Below are positions 45,401 through 59,300 of a stretch of DNA of 64,000 nucleotides, in pieces; the stretch's first letter is position 1, and each line of letters starts with the position of its first letter. The DNA is from Luidia sarsii (lineage: Eukaryota > Echinodermata > Asteroidea > Paxillosida > Luidiidae), in assembly GCA_949987565.1 (NCBI GenBank), contig OX465110.1, forward strand, positions 19,652,773 through 19,716,772, in the 5' to 3' direction. The position numbers and the translations under genes are program-made. The notes under the pieces are model-generated. The model searched no databases, was not told the origin of the DNA, and saw only the letters and a program-made list of their open reading frames with translations.

Positions 45401-48400
45401 GTTTCTGAAGAGCGAAATTGGATTTTGGTCAATGTTAAATTTGTCAGGCTAGAAGATTCGCTGGACTCTGAAGGTCGAGGCAAGCTATATCTTTTGTAGA
45501 ATTTCGTACCCTTTCAGATTATATCAAGTTGATAGGATTTTAGTCAAATGCCTAGGATAGACATTGTTTTCTAAATGAGGAGTATTTCGGGTTGTCAGTC
45601 ATCTTGCCTAACAGTGTATAGTGAGTTCCTGATGACCGAAAGAGGATTTTGGACAATGTTAAATTTGTCAGGCTGGAAGATTGGCTGGGCTCTGAAAGTC
45701 AAGGCAAGCTATATCATCCGTAGAATATCGTAGTCTTTCAGATGATATCAAGTTGATGGGATTTTAGTCAAATGCCTAGGGTAGACATTGTTTTCTAAAT
45801 GAGGAGTATTTCGGATTGTCAGTCATCTTGCCTAACAGTGTATAGTGAGTTCCTGATGACCAAAAGAGGATTTTGGACAATGTTAAATTTGTCAGGCTGG
45901 AAGATTGGCTGGGCTCTGAAAGTCGAGGCAAGCTATATCATCCGTAAAATATCGTAACGGTAGTCTTTCAGATGATATCAAGTTGATAGGATTTTAGTCA
46001 AATGCCTAGGGTAGACATTGTTTTCTAATTGAGGAGTATTTCGGGTTATCCATAAAATTGCGCATATAGTTTCTGATGATCGAAATTTGATTTTTGTCAA
46101 TGTTAAATTTGTCAGGCGGGAAGATTGGCTGGGCTCTGAAAGTCGAGGCAAGCTATATCATCCGTAGAATATCGTAGTCTTTCAGATGATATCAAGTTTA
46201 TAGGATTTTAGTCAAATGCCTAGGGTATACATTGTTTTCTAATTGAGGAGTATATCGGGTTGTCAGTCAAAATGCGTACAGTGAGTTTCTGATGACCGAA
46301 ATTGGGGTTCGGTCAATGTTGAATTTTTGTCAGGCTGGAAGATTGGCTGGACTATGAAAGTCGAAGTCAGCTATATCATCTCTAGAATGTTGTACTCTTT
46401 CAGATGATATCAATTTTCATTGATTTTAGTCAAATGTCTAGGGTGCAAATTGTTTTCCAATCGAGTAGTATTTCGGGGTGTCCATAAAAATGCGTATATA
46501 GTTTCTGAAGAGCGAAATTGGATTTTGGTCAATGTTAAATTTGTCAGGCTAGAAGATTCGCTAGACTTTGAAGGTCGAGGCAAGCTATACCTTTTGTAGA
46601 ATTTCGTACTCTTTCAGATTATATCAAGTTGATAGGATTTTAGTCAAATGCCTAGGATAGACATTGTTTTCTAAATGAGGAGTATTTCGGGTTGTCAGTC
46701 ATCTTGCCTAACAGTGTATAGTGAGTTCCTGATGACCGAAAGAGGATTTTGGACAATGTTAAATTTGTCAGGCTGGAAGATTGGCTGGGCTCTGAAAGTC
46801 GAGGCAAGCTATATCATCCGTAGAATATCGTAGTCTTTCAGATGATATCAAGTTGATAGGATTTTAGTCAAATGCCTAGGGTAGACATTGTTTTCTAAAT
46901 GAGGAGTATTTCGGGTTGTCAGTCATCTTGCCTAACAGTGTATAGTGAGTTCCTGATGACCGAAAGAGGATTTTGGACAATGTTAAATTTGTCAGGCTGG
47001 AAGATTGGCTCGGCTCTGAAAGTCGAGGCAAGCTATATCATCCGTAGAATATCGTAGTCTTTCAGATGATATCAAGTTGATGGGATTTTAGTCAAATGCC
47101 TAGGGTATACATTGTTTTCTAATTGAGGAGTATATCGGGTTGTCAGTCAAAATGCGTACAGTGAGTTTCTGATGACCGAAATTGGGGTTCGGTCAATGTT
47201 GAATTTTTGTCAGGCTGGAAGATTGGCTGGACTATGAAAGTCGAAGTTAGCTATATCATCTCTAGAATGTTGTACTCTTTCAGATGATATCAATTTTCAT
47301 TGATTTTAGTCAAATGCCTAGGGTGCACATTGTTTTCCAATCGAGTAGTATTTCGGGGTGTCCATAAAAATGCGTATATAGTTTCTGAAGAGCGAAATTG
47401 GATTTTGGTCAATGTTAAATTTGTCAGGCTAGAAGATTCGCTGGACTCTGAAGGTCGAGGCAAGATATATATTTTGTAGAATTTCGTACCCTTTCAGATT
47501 ATATCAAGTTGATAGGATTTTAGTCAAATGCCTAGGATAGACATTGTTTTCTAAATGAGGATTATTTCGGGTTGTCAGTCATCTTGCCTAACAGTGTATA
47601 GTGAGTTCCTGATGACCGAAAGAGGATTTTGGACAATGTTAAATTTGTCAGGCTGGAAGATTGGCTGGGCTCTGAAAGTCAAGGCAAGCTATATCATCCG
47701 TAGAATATCGTAGTCTTTCAGATGATATCAAGTTGATGGGATTTTAGTCAAATGCCTAGGGTAGACATTGTTTTCTAAATGAGGAGTATTTCGGATTGTC
47801 AGTCATCTTGCCTAACAGTGTATAGTGAGTTCCTGATGACCAAAAGAGGATTTTGGACAATGTTAAATTTGTCAGGCTGGAAGATTGGCTGGGCTCTGAA
47901 AGTCGAGGCAAGCTATATCATCCGTAGAATATCGTAACGGTAGTCTTTCAGATGATATCAAGTTGATAGGATTTTAGTCAAATGCCTAGGGTAGACATTG
48001 TTTTCTAAATGAGGAGTATTTCGGATTGTCAGTCATCTTGCCTAACAGTGTATAGTGAGTTTCTGATGACCGAAATTGGGGTTCGGTCAATGTTGAATTT
48101 TGACAGGCTGGAAGATTGGCTGGGCTCTGAAAATCGAGGCAGGCTATATCATCCGTAGAATATCGTAGTCTTTCAGATGATATCAAGTTGATAGGATTTT
48201 AGTCAAATGCCTAGGGTAGACATTGTTTTCTAATTGAGGAGTATTTCGGGTTATCCATAAAAATGCGTATATAGTTTCTGATGATCGAAATTTGATTTTT
48301 GTCAATGTTAAATTTGTCAGGCGGGAAGATTGGCTGGGCTCTGAAAGTCGAGGCAAGCTATATCATCCGTAGAATATCGTAGTCTTTCAGATGATATCAA

Positions 48401-51400
48401 GTTTATAGGATTTTAGTCAAATGCCTAGGGTATACATTGTTTTCTAATTGAGGAGTATATCGGGTTGTCAGTCAAAATGCGTACAGTGAGTTTCTGATGA
48501 CCGAAATTGGGGTTCGGTCAATGTTGAATTTTTGTCAGGCTGGAAGATTGGCTGGACTATGAAAGTCGAAGTCAGCTATATCATCTCTAGAATGTTGTAC
48601 TCTTTCAGATGATATCAATTTTCATTGATTTTAGTCAAATGCCTAGGGTGCAAATTGTTTTCCAATCGAGTAGTATTTCGGGGTGTCCATAAAAATGCGT
48701 ATATAGTTTCTGAAGAGCGAAATTGGATTTTGGTCAATGTTAAATTTGTCAGGCTAAAAGATTCGCTGGACTCTGAAGGTCGAGGCAAGCTATATCTTTT
48801 GTAGAATTTCCTACTCTTTCAGATTATATCAAGTTGATAGGATTTTAGTCAAATGCCTAGGATAGACATTGTTTTCTAAATGAGGAGAATTTCGGGTTGT
48901 CAGTCATCTTGCCTAACAGTGTATAGTGAGTTCCTGATGACCGAAAGAGGATTTTGGACAATGTTAATTTGTCAGGCTGGAAGATTGGCTGGGCTCTGAA
49001 AGTCGAGGCAAGCTATATCATCCGTAGAATATCGTAGTCTTTCAGATGATATCAAGTTGATAGGATTTTAGTCAAATGCCTAGGGTAGACATTGTTTTCT
49101 AAATGAGGAGTATTTCGGGTTGTCAGTCATCTTGCCTAACAGTGTATAGTGAGTTCCTGATGACCGAAAGAGGATTTTGGACAATGTTAAATTTGTCAGG
49201 CTGGAAGATTGGCTGGGCTCTGAAAGTCGAGGCAAGCTATATCATCCGTAGAATATCGTAGTCTTTCAGATGATATCAAGTTGATGGGATTTTAGTCAAA
49301 TGCCTAGGGTATACATTGTTTTCTAATTGAGGAGTATATCGGGTTGTCAGTCAAAATGCGTACAGTGAGTTTCTGATGACCGAAATTGGGGTTCGGTCAA
49401 TGTTGAATTTTTGTCAGGCTGGAAGATTGGCTGGACTATGAAAGTCGAAGTTAGCTATATCATCTCTAGAATGTTGTACTCTTTCAGATGATATCAATTT
49501 TCATTGATTTTAGTCAAATGCCTAGGGTAGACATTGTTTTCTAATTGAGGAGTATTTCGGGTTGTCAGTCATCTTGCCTAACAGTGTATAGTGAGTTTCT
49601 GATGACCGAAATTGGGGTTCGGTCAATGTTGAATTTTGACAGGCTGGAAGATTGGCTGGACTATGAAAGTCGAAGTCAGCTATATCATCTCTAGAATGTT
49701 GTACTCTTTCAGATGATATCAATTTTCATTGATTTTAGTCAAATGCCTAGGGTGCAAATTGTTTTCCAATCGAGTAGTATTTCGGGGTGTCCATAAAATC
49801 GCGTATATAGTTTCTGAAGAGCGAAATTGGATTTTGGTCAATGTTAAATTTGTCAGGCTAGAAGATTCGCTGGACTCTGAAGGTCGAGGCAAGCTATATC
49901 TTTTGTAGAATTTACTACTCTTTCAGATTATATCAAGTTGATAGGATTTTAGTCAAATGCCTAGGATAGACATTGTTTTCTAAATGAGGAGTATTTCGGG
50001 TTGTCAGTCATCTTGCCTAACAGTGTATAGTGAGTTCCTGATGACCGAAAGAGGATTTTGGACAATGTTAAATTTGTCAGGCTGGAAGATTGGCTGGGCT
50101 CTGAAAATCGAGGCAAGCTATATCATCCGTAGAATATCGTAGTCTTTTAGATGATATCAAGTTTATAGGATTTTAGTCAAATGCCTAGGGTAGACATTGT
50201 TTTCTAAATGAGGAGTATTTCGGGTTGTCAGTCATCTTGCCTAACAGTGTATAGTGAGTTCCTGATGACCGAAAGAGGATTTTGGACAATGTTAAATTTG
50301 TCAGGATGGAAGATTGGCTGAGCTCTGAAAGTCGAGGCAAGCTATATCATCCGTAGAATATCGTAGTCTTTCAGATGATATCAAGTTGTTAGGATTTTAG
50401 TCAAATGCCTAGGGTAGACATTGTTTTCTAATTGAGGAGTATTTCGGGTTATCCATAAAAATGCGTATATAGTTTCTGATGATCGAAATTTGATTTTTGT
50501 CAATGTTAAATTTGTCAGGCGGGAAGATTGGCTGGGCTCTGAAAGTCAAGGCAAGCTATATCATCCGTAGAATATCGTAGTCTTTCAGATGAAATCAAGT
50601 TGATAGGATTTTAGTCAAATGCCTAGGGTAGACATTGTTTTCTAAATGAGGAGTATTTCGGGTTGTCAGTCATCTTGCCTAACAGTGTATAGTGAGTTCC
50701 TGATGACCGAAAGAGGATTTTGGACAATGTTAAATTTGTCAGGCTGGAAGATTGGCTGGGCTCTGAAAGTCGAGGCAAGCTATATCATCCGTAGAATATC
50801 GTAGTCTTTCAGATGATATCAAGTTGATGGGATTTTAGTCAAATGCCTAGGGTACACATTGTTTTCTAATTGAGGAGTATATCGGGTTGTCAGTCAAAAT
50901 GCGTACAGTGAGTTTCTGATGACCGAAATTGGGGTTCGGTCAATGTTGAATTTTTGTCAGGCTGGAAGACTGGCTGGACTATGAAAGTCGAAGTTAGCTA
51001 TATTATCTCTAGAATGTTGTACTCTTTCAGATGATATCAATTTTCATTGATTTTAGTCAAATGCCTAGGGTGCAAATTGTTTTCCAATCGAGTAGTATTT
51101 CGGGGTGTCCATAAAAATGCATATATAGTTTCTGAAGAGCGAAATTGGATTTTGGTCAATGTTAAATTTGTCAGGCTAGAAGATTCGCTGGACTCTGAAG
51201 GTCGAGGCAAGCTATATCTTTTGTAGAATTTCGTACCCTTTCAGATTATATCAAGTTGATAGGATTTTAGTCAAATGCCTAGGATAGACATTGTTTTCTA
51301 AATGAGGAGTATTTCGGGTTGTCAGTCATCTTGCCTAACAGTGTATAGTGAGTTCCTGATGACCGAAAGAGGATTTTGGACAATGTTAAATTTGTCAGGC

Positions 51401-53147
51401 TGGAAGATTGGCTGGGCTCTGAAAGTCAAGGCAAGCTATATCATCCGTAGAATATCGTAGTCTTTCAGATGATATCAAGTTGATGGGATTTTAGTCAAAT
51501 GCCTAGGGTAGACATTGTTTTCTAAATGAGGAGTATTTCGGATTGTCAGTCATCTTGCCTAACAGTGTATAGTGAGTTCCTGATGACCAAAAGAGGATTT
51601 TGGACAATGTTAAATTTGTCAGGCTGGAAGATTGGCTGGGCTCTGAAAGTCGAGGCAAGCTATATCATCCGTAAAATATCGTAACGGTAGTCTTTCAGAT
51701 GATATCAAGTTGATAGGATTTTAGTCAAATGCCTAGGGTAGACATTGTTTTCTAATTGAGGAGTATTTCGGGTTATCCATAAAATTGCGTATATAGTTTC
51801 TGATGATCGAAATTTGATTTTTGTCAATGTTAAATTTGTCAGGCGGGAAGATTGGCTGGGCTCTGAAAGTCGAGGCAAGCTATATCATCCGTAGAATATC
51901 GTAGTCTTTCAGATGATATCAAGTTTATAGGATTTTAGTCAAATGCCTAGGGTATACATTGTTTTCTAATTGAGGAGTATATCGGGTTGTCAGTCAAAAT
52001 GCGTACAGTGAGTTTCTGATGACCGAAATTGGGGTTCGGTCAATGTTGAATTTTTGTCAGGCTGGAAGATTGGCTGGACTATGAAAGTCGAAGTCAGCTA
52101 TATCATCTCTAGAATGTTGTACTCTTTCAGATGATATCAATTTTCATTGATTTTAGTCAAATGTCTAGGGTGCAAATTGTTTTCCAATCGAGTAGTATTT
52201 CGGGGTGTCCATAAAAATGCGTATATAGTTTCTGAAGAGCGAAATTGGATTTTGGTCAATGTTAAATTTGTCAGGCTAGAAGATTCGCTAGACTTTGAAG
52301 GTCGAGGCAAGCTATACCTTTTGTAGAATTTCGTACTCTTTCAGATTATATCAAGTTGATAGGATTTTAGTCAAATGCCTAGGATAGACATTGTTTTCTA
52401 AATGAGGAGTATTTCGGGTTGTCAGTCATCTTGCCTAACAGTGTATAGTGAGTTCCTGATGACCGAAAGAGGATTTTGGACAATGTTAAATTTGTCAGGC
52501 TGGAAGATTGGCTGGGCTCTGAAAGTCGAGGCAAGCTATATCATCCGTAGAATATCGTAGTCTTTCAGATGATATCAAGTTGATAGGATTTTAGTCAAAT
52601 GCCTAGGGTAGACATTGTTTTCTAAATGAGGAGTATTTCGGGTTGTCAGTCATCTTGCCTAACAGTGTATAGTGAGTTCCTGATGACCGAAAGAGGATTT
52701 TGGACAATGTTAAATTTGTCAGGCTGGAAGATTGGCTCGGCTCTGAAAGTCGAGGCAAGCTATATCATCCGTAGAATATCGTAGTCTTTCAGATGATATC
52801 AAGTTGATGGGATTTTAGTCAAATGCCTAGGGTATACATTGTTTTCTAATTGAGGAGTATATCGGGTTGTCAGTCAAAATGCGTACAGTGAGTTTCTGAT
52901 GACCGAAATTGGGGTTCGGTCAATGTTGAATTTTTGTCAGGCTGGAAGATTGGCTGGACTATGAAAGTCGAAGTTAGCTATATCATCTCTAGAATGTTGT
53001 ACTCTTTCAGATGATATCAATTTTCATTGATTTTAGTCAAATGCCTAGGGTGCACATTGTTTTCCAATCGAGTAGTATTTCGGGGTGTCCATAAAAATGC
53101 GTATATAGTTTCTGAAGAGCGAAATTGGATTTTGGTCAATGTTAAAT
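42470..53147 (+). repeat. Two ~4.95-kb blocks duplicated at a 5727-bp offset
   Basis: Private variants repeat at exactly 5727 bp, for example CCATAAAATCGCG (44071 and 49798) and GGAAGACTGGCTGG (45238 and 50965). The match starts near 42470/48197 and fails near 47420/53147. Confidence 0.85.
42696..43574 (+). repeat. Example of the four-monomer higher-order unit (879 bp)
   Basis: Monomer types follow in order: V (GGGTATACATTG, 218 bp), N (GGGTGCAAATTG, 214 bp), A (GGATAGACATTG, 223 bp) and B (GGGTAGAC with AAATGAGG, 224 bp). The V-N-A-B order recurs through the array, sometimes separated by a W type (GGGTTATCCATAAA). Confidence 0.85.
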
Positions 53148-54949
53148 TTGTCAGGCTAGAAGATTCGCTGGACTCTAAAGGTCGAGGCAAGCTATATCTT
53201 TTGTAGAATTTCCTACTCTTTCAGATTATATCAAGTTGATAGGATTTTAGTCAAATGCCTAGGATAGACATTGTTTTCTAAATGAGGAGTATTTCGGGTT
53301 GTCAGTCATCTTGCCTAACAGTGTATAGTGAGTTCCTGATGACCGAAAGAGGATTTTGGACAATGTTAAATTTGTCAGGCTGGAAGATTGGCTGGGCTCT
53401 GAAAGTCGAGGCAAGCTATATCATCCGTAGAATATCGTAACGGTAGTCTTTCAGATGATATCAAGTTGATAGGATTTTAGTCAAATGCCTAGGGTAGACA
53501 TTGTTTTCTAATTGAGGAGTATTTCGGGTTATCCATAAAAATGCGTATATAGTTTCTGATGATCGAAATTTGATTTTTGTCAATGTTAAATTTGTCAGGC
53601 GGGAAGATTGGCTGGGCTCTGAAAGTCGAGGCAAGCTATATCATCCGTAGAATATCGTATTCTTTCAGATGATATCAAGTTTATAGGATTTTAGTCAAAT
53701 GCCTAGGGTATACATTGTTTTCTAATTGAGGAGTATATCGGGTTGTCAGTCAAAATGCGTACAGTGAGTTTCTGATGACCGAAATTGGGGTTCGGTCAAT
53801 GTTGAATTTTTGTCAGGCTGGAAGATTGGCTGGACTATGAAAGTCGAAGTCAGCTATATCATCTCTAGAATGTTGTACTCTTTCAGATGATATCAATTTT
53901 CATTGATTTTAGTCAAATGCCTAGGGTGCAAATTGTTTTCCAATCGAGTAGTATTTCGGGGTGTCCATAAAAATGCGTATATAGTTTCTGAAGAGCGAAA
54001 TTGGATTTTGGTCAATGTTAAATTTGTCAGGCTAGAAGATTCGCTGGACTCTAAAGGTCGAGGCAAGCTATATCTTTTGTAGAATTTCCTACTCTTTCAG
54101 ATTATATCAAGTTGATAGGATTTTAGTCAAATGCCTAGGGTAGACATTGTTTTCTAAATGAGGAGTATTTCGGGTTGTCAGTCATCTTGCCTAACAGTGT
54201 ATAGTGAGTTCCTGATGACCGAAAGAGGATTTTGGACAATGTTAAATTTGTCAGGCTGGAAGATTGGCTGTGCTCTGAAAGTCGAGGCAAGCTATATCAT
54301 CCGTAGAATATCGTAGTCTTTCAGATGATATCAAGTTGATGGGATTTTAGTCAAATGCCTAGGGTATACATTGTTTTCTAATTGAGGAGTATATCGGGTT
54401 GTCAGTCAAAATGCGTACAGTGAGTTTCTGATGACCGAAATTGGGGTTCGGTCAATGTTGAATTTTTGTCAGGCTGGAAGATTGGCTGGACTATGAAAGT
54501 CGAAGTTAGCTATATCATCTCTAGAATGTTGTACTCTTTCAGATGATATCAATTTTCATTGATTTTAGTCAAATGCCTAGGGTGCAAATTGTTTTCCAAT
54601 CGAGTAGTATTTCGGGGTGTCCATAAAAATGCGTATATAGTTTCTGAAGAGCGAAATTGGATTTTGGTCAATGTTAAATTTGTCAGGCTAGAAGATTCGC
54701 TGGACTCTGAAGGTCGAGGCAAGCTATATCTTTTGTAGAATTTCCTACTCTTTCAGATTATATCAAGTTGATAGGATTTTAGTCAAATGCCTAGGATAGA
54801 CATTGTTTTCTAAATGAGGAGTATTTCGGGTTGTCAGTCATCTTGCCTAACAGTGTGTAGTGAGTTCCTGATGACCGAAAGAGGATTTTGGACAATGTTA
54901 ATTTGTCAGGCTGGAAGATTGGCTGGGCTCTGAAAGTCGAGGCAAGCTA

Positions 54950-57900
54950 TATCATCCGTAGAATATCGTAGTCTTTCAGATGATATCAAGTTGATGGGAT
55001 TTTAGTCAAATGCCTAGGGTAGACATTGTTTTCTAAATGAGGAGTATTTCGGGTTATCCATAAAAATGCGTATATAGTTTCTGATGATCGAAATTTGATT
55101 TTTGTCAATGTTAAATTTGTCAGGCGGGAAGATTGGCTGGGCTCTGAAAGTCAAGGCAAGCTATATCATCCGTAGAATATCGTAGTCTTTCAGATGAAAT
55201 CAAGTTGATAGGATTTTAGTCAAATGCCTAGGGTAGACATTGTTTTCTAAATGAGGAGTATTTCGGGTTGTCAGTCATCTTGCCTAACAGTGTATAGTGA
55301 GTTCCTGATGACCGAAAGAGGATTTTGGACAATGTTAAATTTGTCAGGCTGGAAGATTGGCTGGGCTCTGAAAGTCGAGGCAAGCTATATCATCCGTAGA
55401 AAATCGTAGTCTTTCAGATGATATCAAGTTGATGGGATTTTAGTCAAATGCCTAGGGTACACATTGTTTTCTAATTGAGGAGTATATCGGGTTGTCAGTC
55501 AAAATGCGTACAGTGAGTTTCTGATGACCGAAATTGGGGTTCGGTCAATGTTGAATTTTTGTCAGGCTGGAAGACTGGCTGGACTATGAAAGTCGAAGTT
55601 AGCTATATTATCTCTAGAATGTTGTACTCTTTCAGATGATATCAATTTTCATTGATTTTAGTCAAATGCCTAGGGTGCAAATTGTTTTCCAATCGAGTAG
55701 TATTTCGGGGTGTCCATAAAAATGCATATATAGTTTCTGAAGAGCGAAATTGGATTTTGGTCAATGTTAAATTTGTCAGGCTAGAAGATTCGCTGGACTC
55801 TGAAGGTCGAGGCAAGCTATATCTTTTGTAGAATTTCGTACCCTTTCAGATTATATCAAGTTGATAGGATTTTAGTCAAATGCCTAGGATAGACATTGTT
55901 TTCTAAATGAGGAGTATTTCGGGTTGTCAGTCATCTTGCCTAACAGTGTATAGTGAGTTCCTGATGACCGAAAGAGGATTTTGGACAATGTTAAATTTGT
56001 CAGGCTGGAAGATTGGCTGGGCTCTGAAAGTCAAGGCAAGCTATATCATCCGTAGAATATCGTAGTCTTTCAGATGATATCAAGTTGATGGGATTTTAGT
56101 CAAAAAATAATGCCTAGGGTAGACATTGTTTTCTAAATGAGGAGTATTTCGGATTGTCAGTCATCTTGCCTAACAGTGTATAGTGAGTTCCTGATGACCA
56201 AAAGAGGATTTTGGACAATGTTAAATTTGTCAGGCTGGAAGATTGGCTGGGCTCTGAAAGTCGAGGCAAGCTATATCATCCGTAAAATATCGTAACGGTA
56301 GTCTTTCAGATGATATCAAGTTGATAGGATTTTAGTCAAATGCCTAGGGTAGACATTGTTTTCTAATTGAGGAGTATTTCGGGTTATCCATAAAAATGCG
56401 TATATAGTTTCTGATGATCGAAATTTGATTTTTGTCAATGTTAAATTTGTCAGGCGGGAAGATTGGCTGGGCTCTGAAAGTCGAGGCAAGCTATATCATC
56501 CGTAGAATATCGTAGTCTTTCAGATGATATCAAGTTTATAGGATTTTAGTCAAATGCCTAGGGTATACATTGTTTTCTAATTGAGGAGTATATCGGGTTG
56601 TCAGTCAAAATGCGTACAGTGAGTTTCTGATGACCGAAATTGGGGTTCGGTCAATGTTGAATTTTTGTCAGGCTGGAAGATTGGCTGGACTATGAAAGTC
56701 GAAGTCAGCTATATCATCTCTAGAATGTTGTACTCTTTCAGATGATATCAATTTTCATTGATTTTAGTCAAATGTCTAGGGTGCAAATTGTTTTCCAATC
56801 GAGTAGTATTTCGGGGTGTCCATAAAAATGCGTATATAGTTTCTGAAGAGCGAAATTGGATTTTGGTCAATGTTAAATTTGTCAGGCTAGAAGATTCGCT
56901 AGACTTTGAAGGTCGAGGCAAGCTATACCTTTTGTAGAATTTCGTACTCTTTCAGATTATATCAAGTTGATAGGATTTTAGTCAAATGCCTAGGATAGAC
57001 ATTGTTTTCTAAATGAGGAGAATTTCGGGTTGTCAGTCATCTTGCCTAACAGTGTATAGTGAGTTCCTGATGACCGAAAGAGGATTTTGGACAATGTTAA
57101 TTTGTCAGGCTGGAAGATTGGCTGGGCTCTGAAAGTCGAGGCAAGCTATATCATCCGTAGAATATCGTAGTCTTTCAGATGATATCAAGTTGATGGGATT
57201 TTAGTCAAATGCCTAGGGTAGACATTGTTTTCTAAATGAGGAGTATTTCGGGTTATCCATAAAAATGCGTATATAGTTTCTGATGATCGAAATTTGATTT
57301 TTGTCAATGTTAAATTTGTCAGGCGGGAAGATTGGCTGGGCTCTGAAAGTCAAGGCAAGCTATATCATCCGTAGAATATCGTAGTCTTTCAGATGAAATC
57401 AAGTTGATAGGATTTTAGTCAAATGCCTAGGGTAGACATTGTTTTCTAAATGAGGAGTATTTCGGGTTGTCAGTCATCTTGCCTAACAGTGTATAGTGAG
57501 TTCCTGATGACCGAAAGAGGATTTTGGACAATGTTAAATTTGTCAGGCTGGAAGATTGGCTGGGCTCTGAAAGTCGAGGCAAGCTATATCATCCGTAGAA
57601 AATCGTAGTCTTTCAGATGATATCAAGTTGATGGGATTTTAGTCAAATGCCTAGGGTACACATTGTTTTCTAATTGAGGAGTATATCGGGTTGTCAGTCA
57701 AAATGCGTACAGTGAGTTTCTGATGACCGAAATTGGGGTTCGGTCAATGTTGAATTTTTGTCAGGCTGGAAGACTGGCTGGACTATGAAAGTCGAAGTTA
57801 GCTATATTATCTCTAGAATGTTGTACTCTTTCAGATGATATCAATTTTCATTGATTTTAGTCAAATGCCTAGGGTGCAAATTGTTTTCCAATCGAGTAGT

Positions 57901-59300
57901 ATTTCGGGGTGTCCATAAAAATGCATATATAGTTTCTGAAGAGCGAAATTGGATTTTGGTCAATGTTAAATTTGTCAGGCTAGAAGATTCGCTGGACTCT
58001 GAAGGTCGAGGCAAGCTATATCTTTTGTAGAATTTCCTACTCTTTCAGATTATATCAAGTTGATAGGATTTTAGTCAAATGCCTAGGATAGACATTGTTT
58101 TCTAAATGAGGAGTATTTCGGGTTGTCAGTCATCTTGCCTAACAGTGTATAGTGAGTTCCTGATGACCGAAAGAGGATTTTGGACAATGTTAAATTTGTC
58201 AGGCTGGAAGATTGGCTGGGCTCTGAAAGTCAAGGCAAGCTATATCATCCGTAGAATATCGTAGTCTTTCAGATGATATCAAGTTGATGGGATTTTAGTC
58301 AAAAATTAATGCCTAGGGTAGACATTGTTTTCTAAATGAGGAGTATTTCGGATTGTCAGTCATCTTGCCTAACAGTGTATAGTGAGTTCCTGATGACCAA
58401 AAGAGGATTTTGGACAATGTTAAATTTGTCAGGCTGGAAGATTGGCTGGGCTCTGAAAGTCGAGGCAAGCTATATCATCCGTAAAATATCGTAACGGTAG
58501 TCTTTCAGATGATATCAAGTTGATAGGATTTTAGTCAAATGCCTAGGGTAGACATTGTTTTCTAATTGAGGAGTATTTCGGGTTATCCATAAAAATGCGT
58601 ATATAGTTTCTGATGATCGAAATTTGATTTTTGTCAATGTTAAATTTGTCAGGCGGGAAGATTGGCTGGGCTCTGAAAGTCGAGGCAAGCTATATCATCC
58701 GTAGAATATCGTAGTCTTTCAGATGATATCAAGTTTATAGGATTTTAGTCAAATGCCTAGGGTATACATTGTTTTCTAATTGAGGAGTATATCGGGTTGT
58801 CAGTCAAAATGCGTACAGTGAGTTTCTGATGACCGAAATTGGGGTTCGGTCAATGTTGAATTTTTGTCAGGCTGGAAGATTGGCTGGACTATGAAAGTCG
58901 AAGTTAGCTATATCATCTCTAGAATGTTGTACTCTTTCAGATGATATCAATTTTCATTGATTTTAGTCAAATGTCTAGGGTGCAAATTGTTTTCCAATCG
59001 AGTAGTATTTCGGGGTGTCCATAAAAATGCGTATATAGTTTCTGAAGAGCGAAATTGGATTTTGGTCAATGTTAAATTTGTCAGGCTAGAAGATTCGCTA
59101 GACTTTGAAGGTCGAGGCAAGCTATACCTTTTGTAGAATTTCGTACTCTTTCAGATTATATCAAGTTGATAGGATTTTAGTCAAATGCCTAGGATAGACA
59201 TTGTTTTCTAAATGAGGAGTATTTCGGGTTGTCAGTCATCTTGCCTAACAGTGTATAGTGAGTTCCTGATGACCGAAAGAGGATTTTGGACAATGTTAAA
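54950..59300 (+). repeat. Recent duplication at a 2199-bp offset (~10 monomers)
   Basis: Rare variants recur 2199 bp apart: GTAGAAAATCGTAG (about 55400 and 57600) and an insertion before GCCTAGG (TCAAAAAATAAT at 56100, TCAAAAATTAAT at 58300). Confidence 0.8.

Noticed and set aside
43795..49722. Repeated 66-codon minus-strand frames
   Set aside because: They occur only in some satellite monomers and are broken by normal monomer variation in the others.
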